Source: Axinella damicornis (lineage: Eukaryota; Porifera; Demospongiae; Axinellida; Axinellidae). From it: 64,000 bases of DNA. The notes below the pieces were generated by a model that was not told the DNA's origin, searched no databases, and worked only from the letters and a program-made list of their open reading frames with translations. The DNA lies in NCBI GenBank assembly GCA_963931865.1, contig OZ007511.1:8178344-8242343 (forward strand), given 5' to 3'. The translations under genes were made by a program, and so were the position numbers. Each line of letters starts with the position of its first letter. Position 1 is the stretch's first letter. Below are positions 32,775-45,045 of the stretch, in pieces.

Positions 32775-33739
32775 GCTGTAGCTAGGCTATAGGCACATGC
32801 ACTTACAGTCAATGTGTTTCCAAATCTAATCATAGTATAGCCTCATTTACTAGGCAATTTGAGTCCCACCTCCAGTCTTTGATCACTTGCAGTGTGCATA
32901 CAATTATGCAGGGGGAGGCCTGGGAGATCTGCACGGTCATGTGCAGTCACATCAAGTTGACACAGGGGGCCGTGGCCCTGTTTTGTGTCGACTCGTCCCT
33001 GGCATTGTGAACAATGAATGGTATTGCTTTCTGCAGTTCAAATTGGAAGCTGGGAAGCCGTTGATCTTGATTGCATCCCTAGCATGGCTTACATACAATG
33101 GCTCCTCTGTTCTTCCCGTGGTTACTTCATAGGTGCCGCAAGCTTCCAATGGATAGTCTAGTGCATGCCAAACGTGTTTGACTGCTTATTATTAAGTGAT
33201 CAAAGACTGGAGGTGGGAATGGCCTAGGAATGAGGCTAGGCTAATGTTGAATTGACAAGCATCTTCTCCGTTTCCAAAATGTTCCACCCGCAGATAGCTC
33301 TCAGTTATTCTGGAAAAGGAAAGGGAGATGATGCGCAGTTGAATTGAATGACACTCCATTCACCTTTGGTGCATGAAACAGTTTGAATGCCACACTTCTG
33401 CAAGGCTAAGAAATGCAAGGACTCTGATCATGAGGCGGTGAACAAGGTACAAGGAAAGTTTGGCACACAGTGCTATACACTCTACCCCTGACTGCATCAA
33501 TGGAAGAGACACACTGCATGGACATTTCCTCTGGAAGTTATGGAGCTTGCTGAAATTGGCATGTCGACTCTACAGACTGCAGACAGCGTATACCTGTACT
33601 TGCTAGTAACTTTAGGTGCTATACAAGTGATGACCATTCTGGATTTTGAAATGGTATGCCATGATATTAATTTTGTTTCAAGAACGCAGTAGCTGTAATT
33701 ACATTCACAGCTGTGACTGCCTGTCAGCACACTGTATGT
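32775..33739. other. R1 right flank of unit B
   Basis: Matches 16970-17800. An extra segment at about 33040-33150 with inverted ends GGAAGCT/AGCTTCC is missing from unit A and may be a small insertion. No gene seen. Confidence 0.5.
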
Positions 33740-33824
33740 TAGTCTCGGTCCCAGACCCAAACCCACCCCAGCTCGGATCGCATCCGTGCTGGGGTGGGAT
33801 GGATTGGGTCAGGGACTGAGACTA
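33740..33824. mobile_element. 85-bp CTCG hairpin element with 9-bp TSD
   Basis: Ends TAGTCTCGGTCCCAGACCC and the complement GGGACTGAGACTA, near-perfect stem with CCACCCCAGC/GCTGGGGTGG. The flanks ACTGTATGT and ACTGTATGC agree at 8 of 9. Unit A lacks it at about 17800. Confidence 0.85.
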
Positions 33825-33992
33825 ACTGTATGCGCATGATTTCATAACAACATGAATATTGGTTAGCCTTGACATGCCATCGCATTCAGCACCTGCATGA
33901 CCTGGCACTATAACACATCACTCTACTTCCTGCCGGACCAATAGCCAATTCGTTTTTATAAATCTGTGGTGTCAGCTGAGTGTAGAGTGCAT

Positions 33993-34680
33993 GTTATTAG
34001 CTGCTGTCAACGCACAGTGCATGCCATAAATTATACTAGGGGAATGCAGGACATTGTGGGGCGAGCGTGAGCGAGTACATGCAGGTGCTGAATTTGCATG
34101 GAACAGTTGCATGACATTGTGCTGAATGTGCATGGAGCAGTTGCATGTGCATGTCATCAGAACGTGAGTCTGACGGGGAGCATAACACAACTTAACGACA
34201 CAGATCACACCAGAAGTTATGACACTCGTGCATGCACTTCACAGCGTTGAAGCAGTCTGGCAGGTGGCAGTCAACTTCCCATCCTCTGAGCAGTTGCATG
34301 GCTTAGCATTTGAAAGGGACTCCGGCGAGTTATAGGGGATTGTGAGTTCAAGGAGGATCACCTCCCTTGGTCTCACTGAAGCGCTCTCCCCGTCTTCATG
34401 AAATGCTTTAGCCACTCACCGCCCCACTATAGTCTCCATCCTTGCAAGGCCTTGTTGAGGTAGACTGTTCATAGTTCGCGTCTCAGTTGGACGATATCAA
34501 CGCACGAGCAGGAAGTGAACTCAGTTTGGAAATAACGCATGACGCAAGAACACGCAAAATACGAGCAGGAAGTGATTTACGGCACGACGTACGATATATA
34601 TATAGAAATATAGAAATATAGAAATAAAGAAAATTCACATTGAACTCGTCTATGTGGGGCTCGCTCACGCTCGCCCCAAT
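33993..34680. repeat. Insertion in unit B with dispersed repeat and possible SINE-like part
   Basis: Absent from unit A near 18060; the word TAGCTGCTGTCA is repeated at both sides. The part 34030-34270 recurs at 42180-42370 (words GAATGCAGGACATTG and GGAGCAGTTGCAT). The words TGGCTTAGCATTTGA and GTGAGTTCAAGG at 34296-34355 resemble tRNA-type A and B boxes at roughly tRNA spacing, a weak hint of a SINE. The ends GGGGCGAGCGTGAGC and GCTCACGCTCGCCCC are inverted. Confidence 0.5.
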
Positions 34681-35290
34681 TAGCTGCTGTCAGCAGAAAA
34701 AACAGGATCGATCCGTATGGCATGCAGCGAAAATCCTTTGAAGTGCCTCCAGTACTATATAGTATGAGTGCTGTCTTGATCCTCGATCCACAAATCCCAG
34801 AACTATAAATGCAGGAAGATAATCATGTATGTTGAATTATGTTCACAAGGAAAGCAACTGGCATTATGCAAATCAGCAATGATTCAGCATTGCGCACTAT
34901 GATGTGGTAATTGTTCGTCCGAAGAGATTGAACTCTATGAAAGCTCACAGGGAACCACACTTTCATGACAGGAAGGCTGTGATAATTATTCTCAGACTCT
35001 TAATTTGTACTTCCATGTTTCACATTACTTCACTAATAATAGCACATGCAGGAGTGCATCGAGCCTGCTGGATGGACTCCTGGTGAGTATGATTGTGATT
35101 TCAAACTCCCAAATCATCGTCATGCATGTAACAAGTTGGGAACATCTAAGCCAAGTAACTATAACACATGTGGAACGTCAGACTTAAAGATTAATTTTTG
35201 TAATTAATCAAGTAAAAGCAAGGTGATAAACTGTAGTGACTTAAAATGCTCCCATGCATGTGTGGTGACACAAGTCATGCAGTCGATCCC
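34681..35290. other. End of R1 flank, unit B to C junction
   Basis: Matches 18110-18540 and 21815-22450 of unit A once the inserts there are removed. No gene seen. Confidence 0.55.
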
Positions 35291-35750
35291 ATGGGAAGGG
35301 TGACTTATAATTCAGCAATCCCATGGGTAAACCATGGGATTTTTTAGGTTCTTGGCTGTAGGGTCCAGCTAGGCTCTAGTCTCCAGACTCTAGGCTCCAG
35401 GCTCCACACTCGTGGGACCATTGTGTACTGCTCGCCCATACGCTGTCATCACAGTGCTCGAACCAGATTTTGGTTGTGATATACAATGCATACTGTGCTA
35501 CCAGGGTGGTTTTATGAGTTACTGTATACGTAGTCTTGGTGCATAATCAATTAAGAGTTCATGAACTCTTGTTGCATGCATGGTTGTGATGACAACCCTC
35601 AGTCAACAACCCAATCTCTATATAGATCTGGTGAAAATTTAATGAAATACACATATAATTATAGTAATAATCATTGGGTACAAAGCTTGTTGTGGTTTTG
35701 CTGGTGAGGTAATTATACGTAGCAGAACAGGTGCTATGAAACAAAGGTTC

Positions 35751-37191
35751 TTAGTGATGTTTATGACAGTTTCGGATATGCCTCTTGAGGTATGCGGGTG
35801 TTGCGAAACTCTTACTGCAGAATTCACAGTCGTGGGGAATCTGTTGGTGAATCCTGTAATGCTCAGGAAGATAATTTTCTCACGACGGTCCTTCCACACC
35901 ACTCGCACATGCATTTCGGGGGGCCGGTATGGGATGATTCCATGTGATCTTGAAGAGCCAATTCAGTAGGAAACCACTTCAAACAATCTCTACAGCTAAA
36001 CGTTAGCTTCTCTAACTGCTCAGGGTGGCACTGTGAAGTATGATCTCGAAGAGAATCGGTGTAGCGGAAGACCTTATCACAGAACTGACATTTGTGAGAC
36101 TTTCGATGGGACTTTCGATGGTTTGTAATACCAGATGCAGATTTGCATACCTTAGAACAATGTTCACACTGATACTCTGTTGCCGACAACTTTGGTGTTT
36201 CATTAAGCGCTGATGGTTTCATCATCCCCTTTGTCACTTTTCTTGGTGATGCCATTACATCAGTGCCTGTTTTTGGTGATACCACTTCATAATCATTAGT
36301 GCCTGTTTCAGGGGTTGCAGCTGTGTCCGGTACTTCCAATGCAGCATCACCACTTTCTACATTCTGAGATTTTGCATGAGATCTAGACTTCAAATGATCA
36401 TTTAAACAAGATCGAAACCTAAAGTGTTTGCAGCAGAGCTCGCACTTGTATGGCTTCTATCCTGTGTGGATTCTCTGGTGCCTATTCAACGTTTGACGTG
36501 CATTGAACCTCTTGGGGTAGAACTCGCACAGGAATGGCTTCTCTCCGGTGTGGACTCTCTGGTGTATACTCAAATGTGCACGTTGGTTGAACCTCTTGGG
36601 ACAGAACTCACACAGGAATGGTTTCTCTCCTGTGTGGACTCTCTGGTGTCTATTCAGATCTCCACGGTGGTTGAACCTCTTGGGACAGAACTCACACAGG
36701 AAAGATTTCTCTCCTGTGTGGACTCTCTGGTGTCTATTCAGATTTCCATGATCGGTGAACCTCTTGGGACAGAACTTACACTTGTATGGCTTCTCTCCTG
36801 TGTGGACTCTCTGGTGCTTATTCAGTTTTTGACATAGGCTGAACCGCTTGGGACAGAACTCACACAGGAATGGCTTCTCTCCTGTGTGGACTCTCTGGTG
36901 CCTATTCAGATTTCCACGTAGGTTGAACCTCTTGGGGCAGAACTCGCACAGGAATGGTTTCTCTCCTGTGTGGACTCTCTGGTGTCTATTCAGATTTTCA
37001 TGTTCGTTGAACCTGTTGGGGCAGAACTCGCACAGGAATGGTTTTTCTCCTGTGTGTATCCGAAGGTGACGTCTAAGATCACCAGACAGTCCAAATGACT
37101 TTGAGCAATATGTACACTTCAAAGCATGTGCCCTAGATCTAGCATGTGTTCCTGAATGCCTCTTCATTGTCTGTACACCAGCAAAGCACAC
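35751..37191 (-). pseudogene. C2H2 zinc-finger gene copy C (nonsense plus frameshift)
   Basis: Longest member of the cluster. It has one [10 protein letters not shown] finger, seven TGEKP-linked tandem fingers, a further KCELCCKHF finger, then a unique spacer of about 60 residues rich in Thr, Glu and Ser, then the conserved C-terminal fingers. Lesions: the Glu codon of one TGEKP linker is a stop (complement of 36457-36459, GAG to TAG); the second zinc-binding Cys of the eighth finger is Tyr (CEFYPKRF); and one extra base in the CEWC finger shifts the end out of frame (near 35878). Both open parts share one frame, so the damage is limited. The spacer is absent from A, B and D and may be the ancestral form. 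Confidence 0.85.
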
Positions 37192-38625
37192 CCACAGTAT
37201 TCACATTCAGTCGGCGTTTCTCCTTCTGATTTCTCAGCAGCTGATTGTAACTACATTGGTGATTTATTTCTGGTCAGTGGTGAATGAAGGATCTTCTCTG
37301 TTGCTTCTCTTATTTCACCGGTGTCTTCTTTGAGACAACCTCTTGGTGCTGCAGCCTATAGACAGTATAGAACTGCAAGTGACTGGATTGACATGCACAT
37401 AAGTGTACATGCTGCTGTGGAATCGATACCATAGTTGCCGATTATTTCGCATGGCAATAATTTCGCCGTCCAGTCACTAAACTGCACAAATATTTCGCAG
37501 AGGGAAATTTTAAATATTTCCGCTCATAATAACTTACTATTGACATGTGCGATCACGCCAATAGAGGAAGAGTTAGTGATTGAGCTGTGTATGCGTACGT
37601 GGCTACCACGTCTACAACGTTTCCGATTAAGCACGTGAACTAGCGTGCGTTCAACGGAACGTTTACCTGGGAGATGGCAGCAAAGAAGATGAACACCATC
37701 CTATAGCGAAGAAGGACAATCTCTAGCCCAAGTACTTCTTCTAGTCCGGTTACCTCTCCTACCAGTGTAGCAGGCCAGATTTGGAGAAAGTATCGCCAGA
37801 TGCAAGCCCAACATTCACCGCTCTCCACAACAGCTCGACGTTTGCTGTTGCATAAGTTGGAGGGAGGGCTCACGCGGTGCTGCTGTGGAGCCGCCGCAAC
37901 TCCAGTTGCTTCGACAACGCCATGAGAGAGCCCACGGATCTACGGATCACGTGCTTTACAGTCAAAATTTGAATTCTATATTTAGCATTTCGCAATCTGT
38001 GAACGTTGTATGCCCTCTTGCCGCCTTTGGCGGCTCGATGCGCCCTTGGTAACAACTTGCCACACAAATGTAGCTGGTGGAGGGCGACTGTCATACACAC
38101 CGAGCATAGTTGGTTGAACAACATACGTGAACCTTTTTCATACTGAAATCTTTGCCATTTGCCGATTATGTCATTCTCATGTGAGGAAATATATCACAGG
38201 CTCTCCCCGCTTTTCCGTACTGCGAGCGACGAAAAGCGGGGTGGGTCAAGGCAGGAATTTCAGAATGCCAATGAAATCGTAGAGAATGAAGTTGTAGAAA
38301 ATTTCTCTATATTTCATGCATAGGATGTCCGGTTCTGTCTGGTCTCAGGCGGTTAGCTGAACTATGAATATTAAATGAAGACCGAGAATGTTGCTGTAAG
38401 TCACCAGACGGCTATAGGTTTCCAGCTAGGCACAACACTATGAGTGGTAGCTACACATCAGTACCTTCGGGTGCACCCACCCACCTCCCCCTGTCCCGCC
38501 CTTTCTGCTGTTGCAGAACCAATCTCCCAAGGACATTGCCGGATGTGACATCATGAAGCTGAAAGTCTCACGTTGTAGATGTGCAACGTTAGGTCTTAAA
38601 GGGCTAACTTAGCTAAGCAATAGGC
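37192..38625. other. Core spacer of unit C
   Basis: Equivalent to 13163-14580. Same content: probable 5' end and promoter of the zinc-finger gene, no conserved plus-strand frame. It lacks the poly-C run of unit A. Confidence 0.5.
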
Positions 38626-38687
38626 TCTCCCCGCTTTTCCGTACTGCAAGCGATGAAAAGCTGGGCGGGGCCTGGGAACGAGGCTAT
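38626..38687. mobile_element. Right end of a CTCG element, left part deleted
   Basis: Only the last part (GCTTTTCCGTACTGCAAGCG to GGGAACGAGGCTA) remains, joined to TCAAAGATG. The complete version is 59640-60018 in unit D, so unit C lost the left part and the left target copy by deletion. Confidence 0.8.
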
Positions 38688-38699
38688 CAAAGATGAGGG

Positions 38700-39154
38700 C
38701 CAAAGCTTAGGTAGATGGGTGGAGAATTCGCCATTTGTCAATGCAGTGTGCCTCATCTACAAAGACAGCATCAAGGCATCTCTCTCTCTTCTGTTGCTAC
38801 ACTAAGAATGCCTCCGTTCTCTACCTTTCTGCCAATGACTTCGCCCCGATTTTTGGCACTAACAGGTAGCACAAAGAGTCCAGGTAGCAGGAGGCCACAA
38901 AGCGGTGCTCCTGCAAACAGGAACACCAGAGGGCTCATTGCAATGACAGTCAGCTCCCCCTGACACTGCAGCAGGCAGGCGTCCACTAAAGCTGAGCGAC
39001 ATTCCATCCTGCCCATCAGAATCGATACAAAAACATAGTTTGTCCTTTCACCAGCTCTCTCGCGACTTCGAGCTGTTCTGGCTTCATCGAAGCAAGTGAC
39101 CGATGACCCCAGTTGGCAAAATACAGCTGCAATCGCAGTCTCAATATCAACCAC
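38700..39154 (-). pseudogene. RecQ-like helicase remnant, copy C
   Basis: Same architecture as copy B: IETAIAAVFCQLG, broken Walker A (ILMGRMECRS), VIAMSPLV (motif Ia position) and, in another frame, VDEAHCIDKW (complement of 38731-38760). No ATG opens the frame. It shares substitutions with copy D rather than A or B. Confidence 0.65.
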
Positions 39155-39237
39155 TTTGTTGACTCGTACATACAGCAGCTAGTTAGCATGAATTAGCATA
39201 CGGCGTACGTGGTGTGAACATTACAAACGTCAAATTA

Positions 39238-39675
39238 CTGTAGAGTAGTATTAAGTGCCCATGTTTCGGACATTATAATTAGAAAGCAGCTGAACAGGGG
39301 GGTGGGCGCTACATACGTACTCTGACTAATTAGGCATGTAGAATCCGCCCACCCATTCAGCACTGTATAAACAACAAGTGTTGCGGTAAACTGTGAATAT
39401 CAATGACAGGCTATAATCGAATATAATTATGTCCATTTTCACGCAAGGAAATTGATCACACGTCTTTGAGAAGTCCTTGCGAAGAAATGCTTGACAGAGA
39501 AAACATGCCGTAGTTCATAGCTACTTCACTGCTAAATCGGCCTTTTTGAATGCACAACCTTACCCAAAGGTTAAGAATGCTGCTCAAGACTTTTGTGATG
39601 GGTGGGCCCTTACTACACTGCTTTTGAACCCTGTGCAGTAACTTTCGCGTGAAGAGAGGGGGTGGGCGCTTGATA
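39238..39675. mobile_element. TA-flanked CCGTA element, copy C, right end lost
   Basis: The left end is mutated (TACTGTAGAG). The interior matches copy A up to GGGCGCTTGATACGCAC, where a deletion joins it to the GGTTGGGGG repeat of the flank. Confidence 0.75.
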
Positions 39676-40166
39676 CGCACTTTCGGTTGGGGGCGGGTGT
39701 GCCTGACCAGTTGCAGCATGAGTGGTACTGATCAGTACCCAAACTTCGTCTACCACCATAATTAACAAACACAAGTACAGGCCAAGGACTCCCATGGCCC
39801 ATACTGCTAAACAGTGACATCATAGCATTAGGCATGATCCTGGATCGGTTACTTACCCAATTCGATTCAAATGTGAATTCCAGAATTCCAACCATGAAAA
39901 CGTGTAGACATCTCGTGCAGTACTTGTACCAATGCGAATGGGAAGTCCCTCTCATCATAATAGATAACAGAATACTCAAACATACATCCGTTGACGTCAT
40001 AGTCCTTGTTCGGCTAACGCGCCGCCGACACAGGCAGCAATTTCCAATTACTTGCGTGCGCGTTCCGCATAGTTATAAACTAGCTTCTTGCTGACTGTAC
40101 GTACGTTTTTAGGCAACGATCGTCAGTGAATTCAGTACATTGCTTTGTGTAGATGACAGAAGACTA
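39676..40166. other. R2 right flank of unit C (matches 60780-61210)
   Basis: Noncoding flank. Includes the words TGGGAAGTCCCTCTCATCAT shared with the short frame at 30900. No complete gene seen. Confidence 0.5.
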
Positions 40167-40298
40167 CACTGTAAAAACTGACTAGTGAACGTCACCACCT
40201 GGTAGTGATATCTGTGGCAGAACGGAGTGACGATCACCACCAATTGCCACAGATATCACTACCAGGTAGTGACGTTCACTACATCAGTTTTTACAGTG
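40167..40298. mobile_element. 132-bp TA-flanked foldback, CACTGTAAAAACTGA termini
   Basis: Ends CACTGTAAAAACTGA and TCAGTTTTTACAGTG, with long inner arms around GTAGTGATATCTGTGGCA and complement. TA flanks both sides (40165-40166, 40299-40300). Unit D is empty at 61213-61218. Probably a mariner-type MITE. Confidence 0.85.
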
Positions 40299-40441
40299 TA
40301 CGTTGCAAGAGAGAGAGAGAGAGCACAATCACGAGAGACAAGTTTCGACGTTTGTGGAGCTGGAGGCGCTCAGGGACTTCCAAAGCACGCCTGCACTAAG
40401 CTTACAGAAGTCTGAATGCTTTCACAATAAATTGCCACGTA

Positions 40442-41236
40442 CCGTATTTATGCTAATAAAACGGTACATCTAATCTAGCGGTAGAAATTCAATTCCTGGA
40501 ATTTTCACTAATCCAATTAAGCGGTAGCTCAGGACACTAATTATTTTCTGTGATTCCAATGTACCAGATACAAGGAAATGTACTCATCAAAACAAGCACG
40601 AGTTCCAAGTACACATTTACAAAATACATGTACACTATTCATATAGTCTGTCCGATTCGGTCGAAATGCACTGTATGCCGGCAAGGGCAGTTGATGCCTA
40701 TTTCCTGGAATACAACAGTCTTCGGTCACAAACAAGTTCTCTGAAATTCAGCGCGTGGCACTGTGGTTGATGACGCCCATTTCTTGGAATTAATATAGCC
40801 ACGCAGCCGAAATGCAGCTTGTGGCATGGCAGTGAGTGTCCATTTCCAGGAGTAGTGTAGTCACAACAGACACAAACGCCGAATGCCAGCGCGTGGCAGT
40901 GGCAGTTGATGTCCATGTTCCTGGAATAACAGTCACAAACGCTCGAAATGCAGCGCATGGCAATGATGGCATGGCAGCAGACGCCCAGTTCCTGGAATAG
41001 TGCAGCTACAAGTCACAAACGCTCGAAAAGCAGTACGAGGGATGGCAGTTCGATACCTATTTCCTGGATTAACAGCGGTCACAAACGATTTCTCTCCAAA
41101 CGCAGTGCGACAATTTCTATCTATTACAACGGTCCATCCAATCTAGCGATACAAAATCATATCCTGGAATTTCTACGATTCCAATCCTACGGTAGAAATT
41201 ATTTGTTTTTATACCTTTTTATTAGCATAAATACGG
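40442..41236. mobile_element. 795-bp TA-flanked CCGTA element with internal minisatellite
   Basis: Ends CCGTATTTATGCTAATAAAA, inverted perfectly over 20 bases, with TA outside (40440-40441, 41237-41238). Unit D has the empty site at 61359-61360. The interior is mostly a degenerate tandem array (40680-41090). Confidence 0.88.
40680..41090. repeat. Degenerate tandem array, about 75-bp unit
   Basis: About six units with the words GTCACAAACGCTCGAAATG, GCGTGGCA and TTTCCTGGAAT in order. The array lies wholly inside the TA-flanked element. Confidence 0.75.
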
Positions 41237-41238
41237 TA

Positions 41239-42178
41239 TAGCTATACTACTATTTACAGACATAATAATAATTACTAGACAGTGGATATAGTTTAATATA
41301 TGACCGTCGCGTAGCTATACATGCAACCGTATACAATGACCAACATGCAGTTACTCACAGAAAAAATTTCAAATGCATTACAACAGTTAATTTCACCAAA
41401 TAATGTGAAGTCGTTGTTAGATAATTATTTTGTTAGATAATTATTTTGCAATACTTTTACATTCGGCCAAATGTAGCAATAATGTACCAACACAACGATT
41501 GTAATTTGAAATGCAAAGTGGAAGATTGTAATTCTGTTGTATTTTTTCAATCCAGTCATTGTACAATCAAGGTAAAAGTGTGTAAAAGGTGCAAATAAGA
41601 GGTAGTATTGTATAACTATGAAATACAACCATATAATTATAGTAAAACTTTCACATTGGTTGTGAAGATAGTGAAAATCAAAGTAAAAACTGTAGAAATG
41701 ACAATCGATCATTGTAATCGTCATTTTCCCCCTGTGACTCTCCATAAGTGTCCTTGTACTTAAGCTTGATATATACTGATGGTGGTTCTCCTCTTACTGC
41801 AGCAGATTTCACAGATACAGCCGCAAGGAGATCTCTTTGTCCGGAAAGTGAGACTGATCTGGAGTGTGTGTAGCTATGTATGTTGTGTGCATGTGCATGC
41901 ATGGGTGAGTAATATTGTATGTGACTACTAGCTACAAGCTATGGTGCTGTGTGATGAATGATTATTCACAAAATGGAACTGTTGCAATGTTGCCGCCAGT
42001 TAAATACTGCTTTGAAATTGAAAAATAGTCTAAGAGGGATCAAGGGGACTTATCACATGAGTGATGTCGAGGGTACACATGAGCTAGACATGGTGGTGGA
42101 ACTCAACAACAACAACAGAATCATAGCATAGCCTCAGTGCAAACCTCGCCCTCATGTAGCGAAGCATACCCATAAGAT
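41239..42178. other. Flank and spacer without recognised genes
   Basis: The start (to about 41455) matches unit D 61361-61567. The rest is AT-rich and unique in the window. No convincing coding frame. Confidence 0.5.
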
Positions 42179-42179
42179 C

Positions 42180-42440
42180 TACTAGTGGAATGCAGGACAT
42201 TGGAGGGCGAGCCTAAGCGAAGTGAACGTGCAGGACATGCATGGAGCAGTTGCATTCATATGACGGTCATCAGACTCAATTGTGTGACTGGGCAATGAGC
42301 CACAGAAATTATGACACTAAACATACACCCGTGCAAATCACAGCAACTGTGAGTCAGGTTAGCATTAGCTGAAGCATTCTAGCAGGTAGCTACGTCACCG
42401 GCCATGGCGGTAGACCCATGAGTAGCCTCGTTCCCAGACG
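42180..42440. repeat. Dispersed repeat copy (related to 34030-34270)
   Basis: Shares the order of words GAATGCAGGACATTG, GGAGCAGTTGCAT and AATTATGACAC with the unit B insertion. A degraded CTCG hairpin follows at 42423-42461. Confidence 0.55.
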
Positions 42441-42540
42441 AAAGTGTGGCCCGCGAGACTAACAGAGGCTGTAATGTTATTGCAAGAGCTCATGCCACTT
42501 CATTAACCTTGCCCATGCGGGTGAGGTTCTAGTACTCATC

Positions 42541-42592
42541 GTGTGTGTGTGTCTGTCTGTGTGTCTGTGTGTCTGTGTGTCTGTCTGTTACC
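42541..42592. repeat. TG/TCTG microsatellite
   Basis: Mixed TGTG and TCTG units. Confidence 0.8.
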
Positions 42593-42952
42593 GTTCTAGC
42601 GGGCGCTGCGGGTACTTGACAAGTGAGACCAAGGTATCAAAAGAAAGCGCTCGTCGTAAGGAACAAAATTAAGATAGCAATTTGGATAAATAATATTATG
42701 TTAAGGGAGGCTTTTACCATTTTCATGGTGCCATTTGCCATTTTCTTCTGACGGCCATAACTCCTTCCTACTACTCCCCATGAACTTGATTTATGGCGCA
42801 AAAGACAGCTCTCTCCAAGAGCTTTACAATGAGCTATAGAAAGTCTGTTAAGTACCCCCCTATAAGGAGTTAGTGGTAAGGAAGCTGACCACACTGATTT
42901 CACAGGAATCCTGATAAGTGACCACCACTTATCATGTAGCCTGTGATTTTTT

Positions 42953-43033
42953 TGTCTCGGCACCGAAGTGCCGAGACACAGTGCTGGATGCGTAGGTACG
43001 TGGTACGTACGTACGTACGTGGTACGTACGTCG
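42953..43033. repeat. Hairpin plus GTAC microsatellite
   Basis: A perfect 11-base stem (TGTCTCGGCACCGAAGTGCC start) at 42953-42978, then a (GTAC)n-rich stretch at 42991-43033. Confidence 0.75.
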
Positions 43034-43059
43034 CTTTTCGCAATGCGCCCGCGCAAGGT

Positions 43060-44598
43060 GCTGCATGCTCTACACTCTTAACAGGGTGTCAAACGTATTT
43101 ATAGCCTGCAAGTTGATCTTCAAAAGTGATTATGGGTTTGCATGGCTGCTCATGAATCCTCTTACCAAGACTGCTACTACGTAGCTATAATACTTAATTC
43201 AGGACAATGAATACTCACTCATCCAGTGTGCTGCACTCAGCCTTCCCAAGTGCATACTAACTCACTCAGCTCTAGCTAGCTAGCTAGCTAGCTATATAGA
43301 TAAGTGCTGAAAGAATTGGCCAAGGTGTTGACTAAACATCAAGCCCAGACACGACCATACTGCTTTCACCCTTTGGGTGAACATTCCTGACCCACCCCTT
43401 GCTCATACAGAACCTCCAAGGATATTGACGCTCACTTAAGCTGAAAGTCTCATAGCTAACAGGTTTTGCAGTGATAATAAAGGGTTAAGCAGCTGCCATG
43501 TCCTCTGCATGATTCCCGCTGATACCAAGTCGTGCCGAGACACATCAAGTCTTTTAAAGACTCACTTGTTATTATGTCATCTAGAGGCTTAGCTCTACAA
43601 TGTGAATGGACAGAATGTTTCTGAGAGTATCCATAGGGTAGATAATGAGCATACCATCCAGGTGGAGGTTTTGGATCCCCCCTAGGGAGGAGGGTCTACA
43701 AAGGTAGCAACATGTAAATGACGAGTGGCGAAGGTAACCAGTTATCCACCAACTGATTTGGTTCTCCACCCAACTACTCAGCTATCGGAAGCTAATGGAA
43801 TGCAATATACTATCTAATTCGGATTGGGCAGGTTTCCAGCCAACCATTCTGATCAGCATGGCCCAACAAATGAATCTATTCTGATCCAGCTTGATAGTTC
43901 TCACTGATGGTTGGTGGCTTACTCACATGTTCGTACTTCATAGCTGGTTGTCATGGAGCTCACTGCTTTTCTCCATTGAGTTCGTCTTCTCATTGCTTCT
44001 TCATGAGCTTTTCTTACCCATACGACCAAGTGTGGCTCTGCAAGGTAAAAGATTATAGCTACCAATCACTGTGGCTCTGCAAGTCTCTTGATTTTGCATT
44101 ACACACAAGAAATTGTGACTCGTTTAGTTTACAGCAACAGTCTACGTATTTATACTAACAACCTCTGCCTCAAGACAAAGTTAAAGAGGCACTTATGTGT
44201 TGCATGTAGAAGCATCTGCGAATGGGATGAAAGTGATCAACATACCTTTTAGCTAATACTTGATCAACAGATCAAGACGAAGTCCATGCGACAAGAATCA
44301 ATAAATTTTCTGAGATACTAAGGAGGCATGGCTAGCATCAGAAGGCCAATCACAAATCTTGATCACATTCGCAAATGCTTCTATAGGCAACACGTATGTA
44401 AGCCACTAGCTACCCCTTGCACATTCACTGTTATATCCTTTCTGACTCCTCAACCATGGCTAACATGTATACACTCTCTATGCTACAGCCCAGGGCCAAT
44501 ACAGGTCTGTTGAACTGTACACAATAGTTGTATAATCTATGTAGGTCTCTTGAAATTTACACAAAAGATGCAGGATGAAGTGTGCAAGGATGATCAAG

Positions 44599-44600
<2 letters not shown>
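43060..44600. other. Unique spacer with (TAGC)n microsatellite
   Basis: No supported gene. A CTAGCTAGC microsatellite lies at 43271-43296. Short frames are not longer than chance. Confidence 0.5.

Positions 44601-44635
<35 letters not shown>
44601..44635. repeat. Poly-G run of 35
   Basis: Thirty-five consecutive G, the longest run in the window, with no paralogous copy here for comparison. Confidence 0.95.
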
Positions 44636-44636
<1 letters not shown>

Positions 44637-45045
44637 ATGAATAACAGGCAGTTTACTTTACGTACAACAGTTTTAGATGTCCTGATGAGTAAGTAGTTGT
44701 GGTGAGGAGACCAGTATGTGAGATAACTGTCAAGTGAACCAAACAATCATATGAAATTCCACAGAGATACTAGCGTTGTTCCCATGCTGAAGGAGAAATG
44801 GCCTATATCTACACACGAAGGAAATAGGCACCGGTAAGCTAGGTGCACATAATTTCAAATGACAATCGTCAAATACGATGTGCGCTGCATTTGTAGAGCT
44901 TTTTCCAATCCGTACGTAGGATCTAAAGTGTCTGGAAGCCTTCAGCGCTTAATAAAGAGTAGCTGGGACGAGAGTTGAAGCTGTGCCTAACAGTGAATAT
45001 GTGCCTAAAAGTTGTGCTTAATAATGCACAGCTTTGGTATTACCC

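Noticed and set aside
34296..34355. A tRNA gene
   Set aside because: A and B box-like words are present but no cloverleaf could be drawn; kept only as a weak SINE hint.
37870..38124. Minus-strand frame starting MLFNQ in units C and D
   Set aside because: The frame is not kept between the copies, and the region overlaps sequence related to a hairpin element.
42637..43056. 139-residue minus-strand frame
   Set aside because: No recognisable domain; it crosses a hairpin and a GTAC microsatellite.
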